Notes: generated by a model from the letters alone, not told the origin. A stretch of 64,000 bases of DNA from Chlamydia trachomatis (GCA_945872565.1 CAMBZN010000008.1:1-64000); one strand, 5' to 3'; shown: positions 48,064-57,869, numbered from the stretch's first letter. Numbers and translations: made by a program.

Positions 48064-49406
48064 ATTACACTTCCTTTTTCAATTATCGCATCGATAGAAC
48101 CTATCGTATGGCTACTATTTACAAACATCCTCTCTTCAAGAACCCATAAATGAAAAGGTATTGTAGATGCAACACCTTTTATAAGAAATGAGGATAAAAT
48201 TTCCTTGCTCTTTTTTAAAACATCCTCTCTGGAATCTGCTTTAACAATCACTTTTGCAAGTAATGAATCGTAATAAGGGGAGATCATACACCCTTTTTCA
48301 AAACCTGTATCCACCCTGACTTGATCATCAATTGGAATCTGATATTGAGTTAACCGGCCCGGATTTGGGTAAAATGTCTTTGGGTCTTCTGCATTGATTC
48401 TAAATTGCATTACATGTCCAAAAGTTTTGATATCTTCCTGCATGAGTTGCAATCTCTCCCCTCGAGCGATTGCAATTTGCATCGCCACAAGATCTAAACC
48501 AGTAAGCTCTTCGGTAATAGTATGTTCCACCTGAAGACGGGTGTTTACTTCCATGAAGTAAAAAGCCTCTTTATCCACCAAAAACTCAACAGTACCTAAA
48601 GAATTATACTCAACTGATTTCATTAAAGAAACCGCTGCTTCGCAAATTTTTTTTCTTAAGACGGCAGATATAGAGACTGAAGGGGTCTCCTCTACTAATT
48701 TTTGCCTTCTTCTTTGCAAAGTGCAGTCCCTTTCATATGCATGAATAATATTTCCGTGATTATCGCCGATAATTTGGACTTCTATGTGCTTTGGATTAAC
48801 AATTTTCTTTTCAAGGTATACTGCTCCGTCGTTAAAAAATTTTAGAGCTTCAGTTTTAGCAATTGTATAAGCACTTGCAAACTCCTCTTCACTATTAGCA
48901 ATAGCAATACCTTTTCCGCCCCCCCCTGCTGAAGCCTTGATAAACACTGGATATCCAATGATTTTTGCTATTTTTTCCCCTTCACCTACGGATTGAATTT
49001 CTCCATCTGATCCAGGTATAATAGGGCAATTGGATGTTTTAGCCGCTTGTTTTGCATGAATCTTATTGCCCAAACGGTTGATAATACTCGAGGATGGACC
49101 AATAAAGATCAAGCCTGACCGTTCCACAATTTCAGCAAATAGTGCATTTTCACTTAAAAACCCATAGCCAGGATGAACAGCATCCGCACCGGTAATTTCA
49201 CAGGCAGCGATCAGTCGCGAAATATTAAGATAGGAATCCAAGGCCTTTGGCGGACCTATACAAACGCTGCTATCGGCAAGTTTTACATGCCGGGCATCTT
49301 TGTCACAGGTGCTATACACTGCAACTGCATGTATAGACATCTTCTGAAGTGCACGAATAATTCTACATGCAATCTCCCCTCTGTTGGCAACTAAAACCTT
49401 CTTCAT
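48060..49406 (-). CDS. accC: Acetyl-CoA carboxylase, biotin carboxylase subunit
   Basis: 448 aa; KVLVANRGEIACRIIRAL, HPGYGFLSEN, KASAGGGGKGI, EVNTRLQVEHTITEELTGLDLV. Confidence 0.95.
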   Translation of the reverse strand: MKKVLVANRGEIACRIIRALQKMSIHAVAVYSTCDKDARHVKLADSSVCIGPPKALDSYLNISRLIAACEITGADAVHPGYGFLSENALFAEIVERSGLIFIGPSSSIINRLGNKIHAKQAAKTSNCPIIPGSDGEIQSVGEGEKIAKIIGYPVFIKASAGGGGKGIAIANSEEEFASAYTIAKTEALKFFNDGAVYLEKKIVNPKHIEVQIIGDNHGNIIHAYERDCTLQRRRQKLVEETPSVSISAVLRKKICEAAVSLMKSVEYNSLGTVEFLVDKEAFYFMEVNTRLQVEHTITEELTGLDLVAMQIAIARGERLQLMQEDIKTFGHVMQFRINAEDPKTFYPNPGRLTQYQIPIDDQVRVDTGFEKGCMISPYYDSLLAKVIVKADSREDVLKKSKEILSSFLIKGVASTIPFHLWVLEERMFVNSSHTIGSIDAIIEKGSVI

Positions 49407-49808
49407 TTAAGCCATCACAAATAGTAATGTTCCAAACTCAATTGGATCACCGTCTTTTGCTCGAATTTCTTTGATAAAACCATCACGCTCAGCTTTAATT
49501 TCGTTGATCACCTTCATCGCTTCGATGATTGCAAGCGTATCACCTTTGTTAACTCTGTCTCCAGCTTCTACAAAAGGATCACTATCAGGCGATACTCCCC
49601 TGTAAAAGGTCCCAACCATTGATGACTGAACTAAATGGCCTAAATCAATATTAGAAATTTCTTTCATCGGCAAGCAATCTGTAGAAAGCTTTTTAGAAGA
49701 AAGATCAGCCTTCATAGATATTTCCAATTCATTTTGTTTAACAATTAATTCAGATAGCCCAGACTCCTTAAACAGATTTAACAATTTTTTAATAGATTCT
49801 ATATCCAT
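49407..49808 (-). CDS. accB: Acetyl-CoA carboxylase biotin carboxyl carrier protein
   Basis: 133 aa; VQSSMVGTFYRGVSPDSDPFVEAGDRVNKGDTLAIIEAMKVINEI (biotinylation EAMKV). Confidence 0.94.
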   Translation of the reverse strand: MDIESIKKLLNLFKESGLSELIVKQNELEISMKADLSSKKLSTDCLPMKEISNIDLGHLVQSSMVGTFYRGVSPDSDPFVEAGDRVNKGDTLAIIEAMKVINEIKAERDGFIKEIRAKDGDPIEFGTLLFVMA

Positions 49809-49826
49809 ATGCCCTCTCTTTAACGA

Positions 49827-50399
49827 TTAAATCCTTTGTACATATTCTTGATTTTCAGTATCCACTTTGATGATATCTCCACTTTCAATAAACATAGGCA
49901 CCTCCATTCTAGCACCTGTTTCAAGAATTGCACGTTTATTAGATGCACTCATCGGATTAGAAGCGTCTAAATCTTCTGTTTTCACAACAAGTAGTTCTAA
50001 AAACGCAGGCAACTCTACTGAAAAAATAGTCTGTCCATAAAAATGGGCATTTACAATAATCCCTTCTTTCAAATAGTTATCTTTTGCCCCTACTATTTCT
50101 GGGTCAACAAGAACCTGCTCAAGATTGTCTATATCGAAAAACAGATGTTTTTTATTTTCTAGGTAAAGATACTCAAGCTCTCTTTCATTAAGTTTTACCT
50201 CTGAGACAGATTGATTTTGAGTAAAGCTTTTTTCCACAACCTCATCCGAGATGAGATTTTTAAGTTTAGTTTTTACAAATGGAACACCACGGGCCATGGT
50301 CACTTTCACAGCGGACTCAACCCTAAAAATCTCCCCTTCTAGGTTGATAATCATTCCTGGAGTAATTTGGTTACTTGTTACCGATACTGTCTCTTCCAT
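49827..50399 (-). CDS. efp: Elongation factor P (divergent chlamydial EF-P paralogue type)
   Basis: 190 aa, KOW/S1 EF-P fold; ESAVKVTMARGVPFVKTKLKNL loop, C-terminal GDIIKVDTENQEYVQRI. Confidence 0.9.
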   Translation of the reverse strand: MEETVSVTSNQITPGMIINLEGEIFRVESAVKVTMARGVPFVKTKLKNLISDEVVEKSFTQNQSVSEVKLNERELEYLYLENKKHLFFDIDNLEQVLVDPEIVGAKDNYLKEGIIVNAHFYGQTIFSVELPAFLELLVVKTEDLDASNPMSASNKRAILETGARMEVPMFIESGDIIKVDTENQEYVQRI

Positions 50400-51405
50400 T
50401 GCCTTCTCCTACAGTTGTTAATGCTAACTTCGATCGTTTTCCCTCTTGGATAATACTCATAATTTCCACAGCAAGTTTGTCCATATCATGCCGTATCAAA
50501 TTTCTTTTTATTAAATCACCTTTTTTTGGAAGTGCCCCTTTTCCTAATAATTTTCGATCAATCACCCCCGGGTGCCCTAGCAAATCATTGACCACTAAAT
50601 CCCCTTCTGCTTTATAGAAACTCATCCTTTCTGGGTCAGGAGATTCATTGTTCACAATAATCACATCAAAAACCCCTTTGCCTGTGTACTTTTCGATTTC
50701 TTTTAAGTAATCTGACGTGGTAAACCCTGAGGTCTGCCCTTTTCGATTCATTAAGTTTACCACAAAAATCTTTATTGCTTGAGTTCTATTTAAAGCATCC
50801 ACTATTCCATCAACAAGTAGGGAGGAAATAAGGGAAGTATAGAGCCCGCCCGGTCCTAGTACAACAACATCTGCATTCATGATTTCTTCAACTGCTCGCG
50901 GGTTGACAGTAGGATATGGGGTAAGGAAAATTTTTTTAACCCCCTTATCGATTCGATCGGATAGATAGATTTCCTCTTCCCCTTTTAAAACCTCACCAGT
51001 TGATAAAATCATTTCTAAATGTGTCTTGGTAGTTGTCACTGGAATGACCTTTCCTTTGATATTTAAAATCACTCCCAGCTCCTCAATTGCCATCTCAAAG
51101 CTTCCTGTGACTTTTTCTAAAGAGGATAAAAATAAGTTTCCGAAGCTATGGCCCTGAAGACCTCCGGTCTCATAACGATAGTTCATAAGATTTCTCATCA
51201 AACTTGATGAATCAGATAAAGCTACAATACACTGCCGAACATCCCCTGCTGGCAATACCCCAAGTTCATCTCGTAATATGCCTGAGCTACCGCCGTTATC
51301 TGCCATTGCAACAATTGCAGTAAGATCAATGGGGTATTTTTTTAAGCCACTTAAGACAACAAAATTTCCCGTTCCGCCACCTATTGTGCATACTTTTTTT
51401 TTCAT
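50371..51405 (-). CDS. YvcK/CofD-like gluconeogenesis factor
   Basis: 344 aa; TIGGGTGNFVVLSGLKKYPIDLTAIVAMADNGGSSGILRDELGVLPAGDVRQCIVALS. Confidence 0.92.
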   Translation of the reverse strand: MKKKVCTIGGGTGNFVVLSGLKKYPIDLTAIVAMADNGGSSGILRDELGVLPAGDVRQCIVALSDSSSLMRNLMNYRYETGGLQGHSFGNLFLSSLEKVTGSFEMAIEELGVILNIKGKVIPVTTTKTHLEMILSTGEVLKGEEEIYLSDRIDKGVKKIFLTPYPTVNPRAVEEIMNADVVVLGPGGLYTSLISSLLVDGIVDALNRTQAIKIFVVNLMNRKGQTSGFTTSDYLKEIEKYTGKGVFDVIIVNNESPDPERMSFYKAEGDLVVNDLLGHPGVIDRKLLGKGALPKKGDLIKRNLIRHDMDKLAVEIMSIIQEGKRSKLALTTVGEGNGRDSIGNK

Positions 51406-52082
51406 AAGTAAAGCCCTCTGTAGGAATGAAAATGATTAACTGCCTCTTTTAGATCTTTTTGTTGGTAAAAAAAGGAACCACAGACTAAGCGATTGGCCCC
51501 TGCCATCACACATTGTTTCCCTGTCTCAAAATTGATGCCCCCATCAACTTCAATAGCAAAACTTAACCCATATTTTTTTCGGTAATGGGCAAGAATCTTT
51601 ACTTTATCAAGCATTTCAGGCAAGAAAACTTGTCCACCAAAACCTGGCTGGACTGTCATGATCAGCACTTTATCCACTTCTTTTAGATAGGGAAGGACAA
51701 GCTCTATTGTTGTATCTGGCTTTAACGCAAGACCTACAAATCGATTGCATCGCTTAATATAGCCTATGGTGTGAGAGACCTCTTCAGTTGCCTCTATGTG
51801 AAATGTAATCTCATTGCAACCCACTTTAGCAAACTCTTCAATAAAATTTTCTGGGTTGTAAATCATTAAATGAACATCTAAGATACATTTTTCTGGAACA
51901 TTTTCTCGAATTTTTCCAATGATAGCAGGGCCAATTGTTAAATTCGGGACGAATAATCCATCCATTACATCAAGGTGCAGGATATTTGCTCCCGCATGTA
52001 CAGCTTTCATTGCTGTTTCCACTGCATTTCCTAGATCTCCTCCAATTAATGAGGGTTCTAGTTCTAATTCTTGTATTGTCAT
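51402..52082 (-). CDS. rpe: Ribulose-phosphate 3-epimerase
   Basis: 226 aa; HLDVMDGLFVPNLTIGPAII, VHLMIYNPENFI, MTVQPGFGGQVFLPEMLDKV, EVDGGI. Confidence 0.94.
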   Translation of the reverse strand: MTIQELELEPSLIGGDLGNAVETAMKAVHAGANILHLDVMDGLFVPNLTIGPAIIGKIRENVPEKCILDVHLMIYNPENFIEEFAKVGCNEITFHIEATEEVSHTIGYIKRCNRFVGLALKPDTTIELVLPYLKEVDKVLIMTVQPGFGGQVFLPEMLDKVKILAHYRKKYGLSFAIEVDGGINFETGKQCVMAGANRLVCGSFFYQQKDLKEAVNHFHSYRGLYL

Positions 52083-52101
52083 GAAATCTATTATACTGAT
52101 T

Positions 52102-53955
52102 TTAGAGTTTAAGACAAATAGACATCTTCTCTATAAACAATTCTTTTTCTTCATCACATTGAAACTTAAAATTTGCCCCTAAATAAAATTTCTCTTGAAT
52201 GCACAAGGTAAAAAAACTTAAGTTTCCAACTGGGATGTCAAAGGACTTGATTTCGTTGATAAAACCCTCTTTTTTTCGCTCCGATTTTACTCTTGCTAAA
52301 AACACTAATTGGTCGTTATTCACTTCTAAAACGGACTCTTTAGAATTTTTATAGGTAAACAGATCGTAAAAGGCCATAAAAAATTGGGTGAAACTCTCAA
52401 CATTTGTGATCGCTCTCATTTCAGATGGATGGATTGCGTAAAAAAAGTTTTCTACCAACACACTATTTTTAACCCCCTTTTTTCTCAAAAGAGCCTGACA
52501 AACAGACAACAAGTCTCCTTGCTTTTCAAGCATTCCTCCGTTATAGTCCCGAATGATTCCGAGTCTTTTTTGAAGATCAACGATGATTTTTGCTCTTGCC
52601 CTGTAGATATCAATGGAATAATCCTCACGCATAAAGGAAGTCACCTTCATACTATAGCAAACTTCTATCCCTTCTTTAAATTCTCCAAGGGTTCTTATAT
52701 GTTTAATTCTAAAAGAATAGCCCCTCCCCTCTACTTTATCAAACATTTCAAAGGCCGACTTTTTCCCCTTTGCACGAACAATGATTGCAGTAAAGAGTAA
52801 ATCTTCGTTTGCTTGAGAGTCAAACAGCACTGCTACCTGGGGAAAATCCTCTTTGGAATGTAATTCTTTGGACAAAGCTACTGTGTATTTAATGACCTCT
52901 TCTGTATTTTGAGGCATAAAAATCTTGCGAGCAAATTTCTGAACATGCACTTCTATATATTTTGCTAAACCAGAGGATAATTGTTTGCTTTCTGCAAAAC
53001 TAATATCGCCATCTTTTTTTTCAAGTTCGAGATAAAAAAGTAGTGTTTGAGACCCTTTTAGAGAGAGCTTTAAATAAGAATTTTCCAAAGGCATTGCTCC
53101 TTTAATAAAGTTTCTACAAGCTTTGACTAAGTGATCCCTACTGAAGCGTTCATTTTCAGATAAATGAGAAACTCCTACCAGTACACTTAAGACCTTTTTA
53201 CGGCCAAACAACTCATCTATATAAAGGGTGCTTGCTTTAGCATAAATTTCTCTTGAACTGCCTCCCCTTGCTCTACCTTTTAAAGATATTTTCTTGGAAA
53301 AATGATAGAGGGTAACAATCATTCTAGATAGATCTTTTACAGTTCTATTTTTAGTAAACTCTTCTTTTGCATCGGTCATAAACTCATTCATCAAAGGAAT
53401 TAGATCATAATCAAACAATGCAGGGAATCTGTGAATATAACTCATGATTCTTGCTTGGACGTAAGAACTTTTCCCCTCTAGAGACTGCCCCTTCATTTCT
53501 AAAACCATTCTTGCATAAAAACTAGACCTTAAACCAAGGACCATCTGTTTTTGCAGCCCCTTTACCAAGCTGTAGCAGGCATCTATTTTCTTGCTATCGT
53601 TTACAGCGATTACAGTCTCTGTAACAAGGTATTTTTTTGACTCAAGCTCGAAAAATCTAAAGGGAAGGGAACAAAAACTTTCGATTTCAAGGGCTGATAC
53701 GGTCTCGATTTCTGAATGAATAAACTCGTAAATAAACTTTGAGGAAGTTTTGACAAATTCAGAGATACTTTGCAATATAAACACCCCATGGTCATCATGG
53801 ATAAAGCAAACTTTTGGAAGAATATTTGAGATATTTGATGAATTTGTTATCTCTTCTTCAGACAACAATGATTGCACAATTGTTTGAGCAAGCGATGAGG
53901 TCTTAGACCTTCCATCAAATTCTACGGCAGCATCGTCGAACATATCCTTAGTCAT
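52102..53955 (-). CDS. Hypothetical protein, 617 aa
   Basis: Long ORF with no recognisable domain by eye; no obvious TM segments. Confidence 0.75.
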   Translation of the reverse strand: MTKDMFDDAAVEFDGRSKTSSLAQTIVQSLLSEEEITNSSNISNILPKVCFIHDDHGVFILQSISEFVKTSSKFIYEFIHSEIETVSALEIESFCSLPFRFFELESKKYLVTETVIAVNDSKKIDACYSLVKGLQKQMVLGLRSSFYARMVLEMKGQSLEGKSSYVQARIMSYIHRFPALFDYDLIPLMNEFMTDAKEEFTKNRTVKDLSRMIVTLYHFSKKISLKGRARGGSSREIYAKASTLYIDELFGRKKVLSVLVGVSHLSENERFSRDHLVKACRNFIKGAMPLENSYLKLSLKGSQTLLFYLELEKKDGDISFAESKQLSSGLAKYIEVHVQKFARKIFMPQNTEEVIKYTVALSKELHSKEDFPQVAVLFDSQANEDLLFTAIIVRAKGKKSAFEMFDKVEGRGYSFRIKHIRTLGEFKEGIEVCYSMKVTSFMREDYSIDIYRARAKIIVDLQKRLGIIRDYNGGMLEKQGDLLSVCQALLRKKGVKNSVLVENFFYAIHPSEMRAITNVESFTQFFMAFYDLFTYKNSKESVLEVNNDQLVFLARVKSERKKEGFINEIKSFDIPVGNLSFFTLCIQEKFYLGANFKFQCDEEKELFIEKMSICLKL

Positions 53956-53963
53956 AAAAGTCC

Positions 53964-54773
53964 TTATAACTTCTCTTCTTTTACCGCCTCTTCGTATATT
54001 TTACTTTTGCAAGAGCGATTAGTTTGTACAGAAAATACTATACTACCCATCTTATCTTTTAATTTCATGTCAAATGATCGCACTTGAAGAATTAGCTGGT
54101 TTTTCATTGCTAATTCTACGCATCGTGGATGCAACACTGCATTTTTCCCCTCTCCTATCACTCTAAGAGCCTCCCGGTAAGTTAGCGTTTCTACAACCTC
54201 TGCCTCGGGAAATTGTTTTGGATCTTTCGTACATACCCCCTCCACATCCTTATAAAATACTGCACGCTCTGCCCCCAAGGCTATTGCAAGGGCCGCAGCT
54301 GTGGTGTCAGAACCTCCCCTTCCAAGGGTTGTGATCTCTTTATCCATGCTTACCCCTTGAAACCCAGCAATAATGGGAATTTTTCCCTCTCTAAACACAG
54401 CCTCTAGCCGAAAGGGCTTAACATCGATGATTTTAGCATTAGTGTGCTCAGAAGTTGTGATAATTCCTGCCTGACTTCCAGTAAAACTTACCGCCTCAAT
54501 ACCTCTTTTTTGCAATGTCATAGCAAGTAAGGCCATGCTAATTCTTTCACCTGCTGAAAGTAACATATCCTTTTCTCTTTTGGGGGGATTGTCATGCACT
54601 TTTGAAGCAAGATTTTCAAGAAAATCAGTAACCCCCTCCATGGCACTTACAACAATGCAAACTCTCTGATAGGATTTTGTCATTTCTTCGATGATTGCTG
54701 CAACATTATCAAATTGAGCAACATCTTTAAGTGCAGCACCTCCAAATTTTAAGACAAGAGTTTTTTCCATCAT
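53964..54773 (-). CDS. lysC: Aspartate kinase, catalytic domain only
   Basis: 269 aa; VLKFGGAALKD, GFQGV, TTLGRGGSDTTAAALAIALGAERAVFYKDVEGVCTKDP; ends without ACT-domain sequence. Confidence 0.9.
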   Translation of the reverse strand: MMEKTLVLKFGGAALKDVAQFDNVAAIIEEMTKSYQRVCIVVSAMEGVTDFLENLASKVHDNPPKREKDMLLSAGERISMALLAMTLQKRGIEAVSFTGSQAGIITTSEHTNAKIIDVKPFRLEAVFREGKIPIIAGFQGVSMDKEITTLGRGGSDTTAAALAIALGAERAVFYKDVEGVCTKDPKQFPEAEVVETLTYREALRVIGEGKNAVLHPRCVELAMKNQLILQVRSFDMKLKDKMGSIVFSVQTNRSCKSKIYEEAVKEEKL

Positions 54774-54829
54774 TGTTTTAGTATAACAATAAGGGGCGAT
54801 GCTGCCAAGAATTTAATAATAGAATTCTT

Positions 54830-55723
54830 CTAATCTAAATCGTCGAAATAAGGTGGCTGTGTAGGAACTAAAATTGAGTTAATTGCTTCATTTACTAATC
54901 CATTAAAGAATGTATCTTTGGTGGAGTCAGCTGGAAAAACAAACGATTGAAATTTAACAGCCAAAGCTTCTAAAATGGCGGTCTTGTGCTCGATGATTTC
55001 TGGATTTTCAACTATTTTACTTTCTAAAAAACATTCCGCAGTAAAATTAAGCAATGTTATTCTAAGTTCTTTAAGACTTATTATAAGTCTGGTATTGCAA
55101 TCATCAAGTCTTATAATGATAGGTTGCTTCCCTTTATTTCCAATATAATCCTCAGACAGTTTTTGGTAATTAGATAAAAATGCACCAAGAATCAATTCAG
55201 GATATTTACCTCTAATGTCAACAATCATTTTATCAACTTTCTGTTTTTCTTTAGAGGCATCAAATGCCTTTTTTCTATAAGATTGAAGCTCGATTTCAAA
55301 ACCCTCTTTAAAATGTTTTAATTCCTCTTCGACGATTTTTTGCCCCTGATCATCTTTGAAAGATTGAGCGGAAGAAGAACCATTTACAAATTTCTTTAAT
55401 TCTTTCTCAAATTGATTGTTGATTTCAGTTAATATTCCCCCAAAAGATTCACTATCAGTAGGTTCGAAGCGTTCAATATTTTCTAACCAATATGCAATCT
55501 TTTGATTGGTGAACTTTTCAGCCTTCTTGGAAAATTGATACAGTGGGAAATGGTTTTTAATTATTTTTGATATATTTTGATCAGCAGCCCTTTTTACCTT
55601 TGCTGTTAAATGTCTAAACAACTCCGGGTTAAAATGGCTTGCTAAAGGCTCTTTACTGCCTGCAACTTGAGCACTTGGGGCTGCCCCCTGAAAGGTCGTT
55701 TCTCCAATAGCTGAACAACTCAT
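54830..55723 (-). CDS. Hypothetical protein (helical, candidate secreted)
   Basis: 297 aa, ATG start, small polar/Ser/Ala-rich N-terminus MSCSAIGETTFQGAAPSAQVAGS, predicted helical body. Confidence 0.65.
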   Translation of the reverse strand: MSCSAIGETTFQGAAPSAQVAGSKEPLASHFNPELFRHLTAKVKRAADQNISKIIKNHFPLYQFSKKAEKFTNQKIAYWLENIERFEPTDSESFGGILTEINNQFEKELKKFVNGSSSAQSFKDDQGQKIVEEELKHFKEGFEIELQSYRKKAFDASKEKQKVDKMIVDIRGKYPELILGAFLSNYQKLSEDYIGNKGKQPIIIRLDDCNTRLIISLKELRITLLNFTAECFLESKIVENPEIIEHKTAILEALAVKFQSFVFPADSTKDTFFNGLVNEAINSILVPTQPPYFDDLD

Positions 55724-55930
55724 AAAAATCTCCTTATTACGCGTATAAATCTCATAATTTTAATAATATTATAATTCGATGTTACATTTAATACAATTAA
55801 TAAATTGTAAAAATAAACTCACAGTTATAAATAAAAACTGTTTGTTTAAAATTATTAATTTTGTATAGTATTTTTTCAAATTGGAAATACATTTTTTAAT
55901 TTGAAAAAAAAATTTTACAAATGAGGAAAA

Positions 55931-57691
55931 ATGCAAACAAAATTAAGTATGAAAAGTGCGTTCTATACACTTTCTTTATCCCTCTATTTTCCGTTATCTG
56001 CAATGGTATTGGAATTTGAAGAGTATAATGTGAGCGATTATAAGGAACAATTATACAGCCCTGTCTCTAACCTAGAGATGGGTGAAGGTGCAGACGGAAC
56101 AGTTATCTATTATAAAGTCCAGCCATCTAACAGCCAGTATCTTTACTTAGGCGCTAACGAAGTCTTTTTTTCACCTATTGGAAAATTAACATCTGGGGGT
56201 GAAACAAATAATCCAGACCTCCCTCTCAATAATGAAAAAGAATTTGAGTTTATCACAAGATTAGATCTTACCAATGATCAACTTGAATGGGGTTTTATTA
56301 CAACTACGTTTGGAAATCTACAGGCTGATTTAATAATATCTGGGTCAGCAAACGATGTGGGAATGGTTTTATCTGTCCAGATTGATGATAGAGCTTCTAC
56401 AGAATTTACCATTTCAAGTGAGATGGTCGAAGCTGGCTACACAAGTATTGATTTTACCAATCTAGAAGAGGGATTTCATACTTTTAAAATTACAGTAATC
56501 ACACCCAAAAAAAATGATACACTAAAGATCATGAACGTAAGACTAGGTGGCGATAGTGCTCAAAATTCCTATGTAGTAAGAGAAAGATGGCGTCCTAAGG
56601 CTGCCTACTCAACCTGGACTTCCTCTAAAAATCGTGGAGATGTAAAAGCTTGGGTTATGGAACTATCAAGTGATAGTGAGCTTGGTCACTACTCCCCTTG
56701 TACAACAGAATTTGGCTATTTTGGTCCTATTTTTAGACCAGGAGGCAGTGCCAGGAGTATGAACATGTCAATTTGGAGCTCAGGTTCTGAACAAGACATT
56801 CTTCCAGTAAATCTACAATCTCACCTCCTTGGTATTGGTTCATCGGAAGGAATTTTTGGTTCTTTCTCCCATGAGGGAAGAGGGGTGAAAGTGGAAAAAT
56901 GGAATAATTTTGACTCTAACACTTCTAAAAAATATGTTATCGGATTAAGATTTGTAAATGAAGGGAATTTTACTACCTTTTATGGATACTTTTGGAATGA
57001 GCAAACAGAAAATTGGCAACTATATTCTGTGGGACGAAAGGTCAAAGACGAACCTGTTAAAAGCATGAAAACTAAAGCTTTCATAGAAGTTGTTGGCGGT
57101 TCTAATCAGGAACGAAGTAACCACAAACCAAGAGAAGTTAGATATAAGGGCTGGGTCTGTAACAGCAAAGGAGTTTGGTGGGATTTAAATCAAGCAATCA
57201 TCCCTGGTGAGGATGAGCTAACCAACAACAGAAGAGGGATCACCGAAGACGGCGAAGCCTTTTTTACATCAGCTGGTGGTTTACAAAACACAATGCCTGA
57301 GTCTGCTTCTACAACTATTCGAAAAGCAACCATTGTAAATCGTCCTATATATATGGATCCAACCAAGCTACAAGGGTTTTTTACAGTTCCGTTTATCCCT
57401 AAAATAACAAGTGCAGTTAGAAACTCTGACAGTTCAGTTACAGTAAATTTTCAAACAAATACCTCTTTAGAATCCAACGTTACTTTATGTTGGGGATCAC
57501 AAGATGCGTTATCTGTTGAAAATAATTGGCAGGCTAAAGCAAATTTTGTTTTACCAGCTGGTGAAAGCAATTTCGTTCATTCTATAGATATTCCTGCGCA
57601 AGCAGATACAAAATTTCTTAGAATCTTGGTTAGAGATGCACAAGCACAAATGTGGAGTTTTGAAACTTCCGCACTAAGCGTTACTAATTAG
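55931..57691 (+). CDS. Exported DUF3472/DUF5077-like protein
   Basis: 586 aa; signal-like N-terminus; VVRERWRPKAAYSTWTSS, TTEFGYFGPIFRPGGSARSMNMSIWSSG, VGGSNQERSNHKPREVRYKGWVC; C-terminal FN3-like strand pattern. Confidence 0.7.
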   Translation: MQTKLSMKSAFYTLSLSLYFPLSAMVLEFEEYNVSDYKEQLYSPVSNLEMGEGADGTVIYYKVQPSNSQYLYLGANEVFFSPIGKLTSGGETNNPDLPLNNEKEFEFITRLDLTNDQLEWGFITTTFGNLQADLIISGSANDVGMVLSVQIDDRASTEFTISSEMVEAGYTSIDFTNLEEGFHTFKITVITPKKNDTLKIMNVRLGGDSAQNSYVVRERWRPKAAYSTWTSSKNRGDVKAWVMELSSDSELGHYSPCTTEFGYFGPIFRPGGSARSMNMSIWSSGSEQDILPVNLQSHLLGIGSSEGIFGSFSHEGRGVKVEKWNNFDSNTSKKYVIGLRFVNEGNFTTFYGYFWNEQTENWQLYSVGRKVKDEPVKSMKTKAFIEVVGGSNQERSNHKPREVRYKGWVCNSKGVWWDLNQAIIPGEDELTNNRRGITEDGEAFFTSAGGLQNTMPESASTTIRKATIVNRPIYMDPTKLQGFFTVPFIPKITSAVRNSDSSVTVNFQTNTSLESNVTLCWGSQDALSVENNWQAKANFVLPAGESNFVHSIDIPAQADTKFLRILVRDAQAQMWSFETSALSVTN

Positions 57692-57708
57692 TAACATATT
57701 TAACTCCT

Positions 57709-57731
57709 GCACCCCTTTTAAAAAGGGGTGC
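57709..57731 (+). terminator. Intrinsic-terminator-like hairpin
   Basis: GCACCCCTT TTAAA AAGGGGTGC, 9-bp perfect GC-rich arm shortly after the stop of the preceding gene; only a weak T-tract. Confidence 0.55.
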
Positions 57732-57869
57732 TTCCCTTCTACGTCTATTTTAAATATATTTTTTTACTCAAACCTTTAATTTTTGATTTTACTCAGCAAA
57801 GATATTGCCTTTATTGGATAAAGCTGTTATTGTCTTTCCCAAGTCAAAAAACTAGGAGAAACAAGCAAC

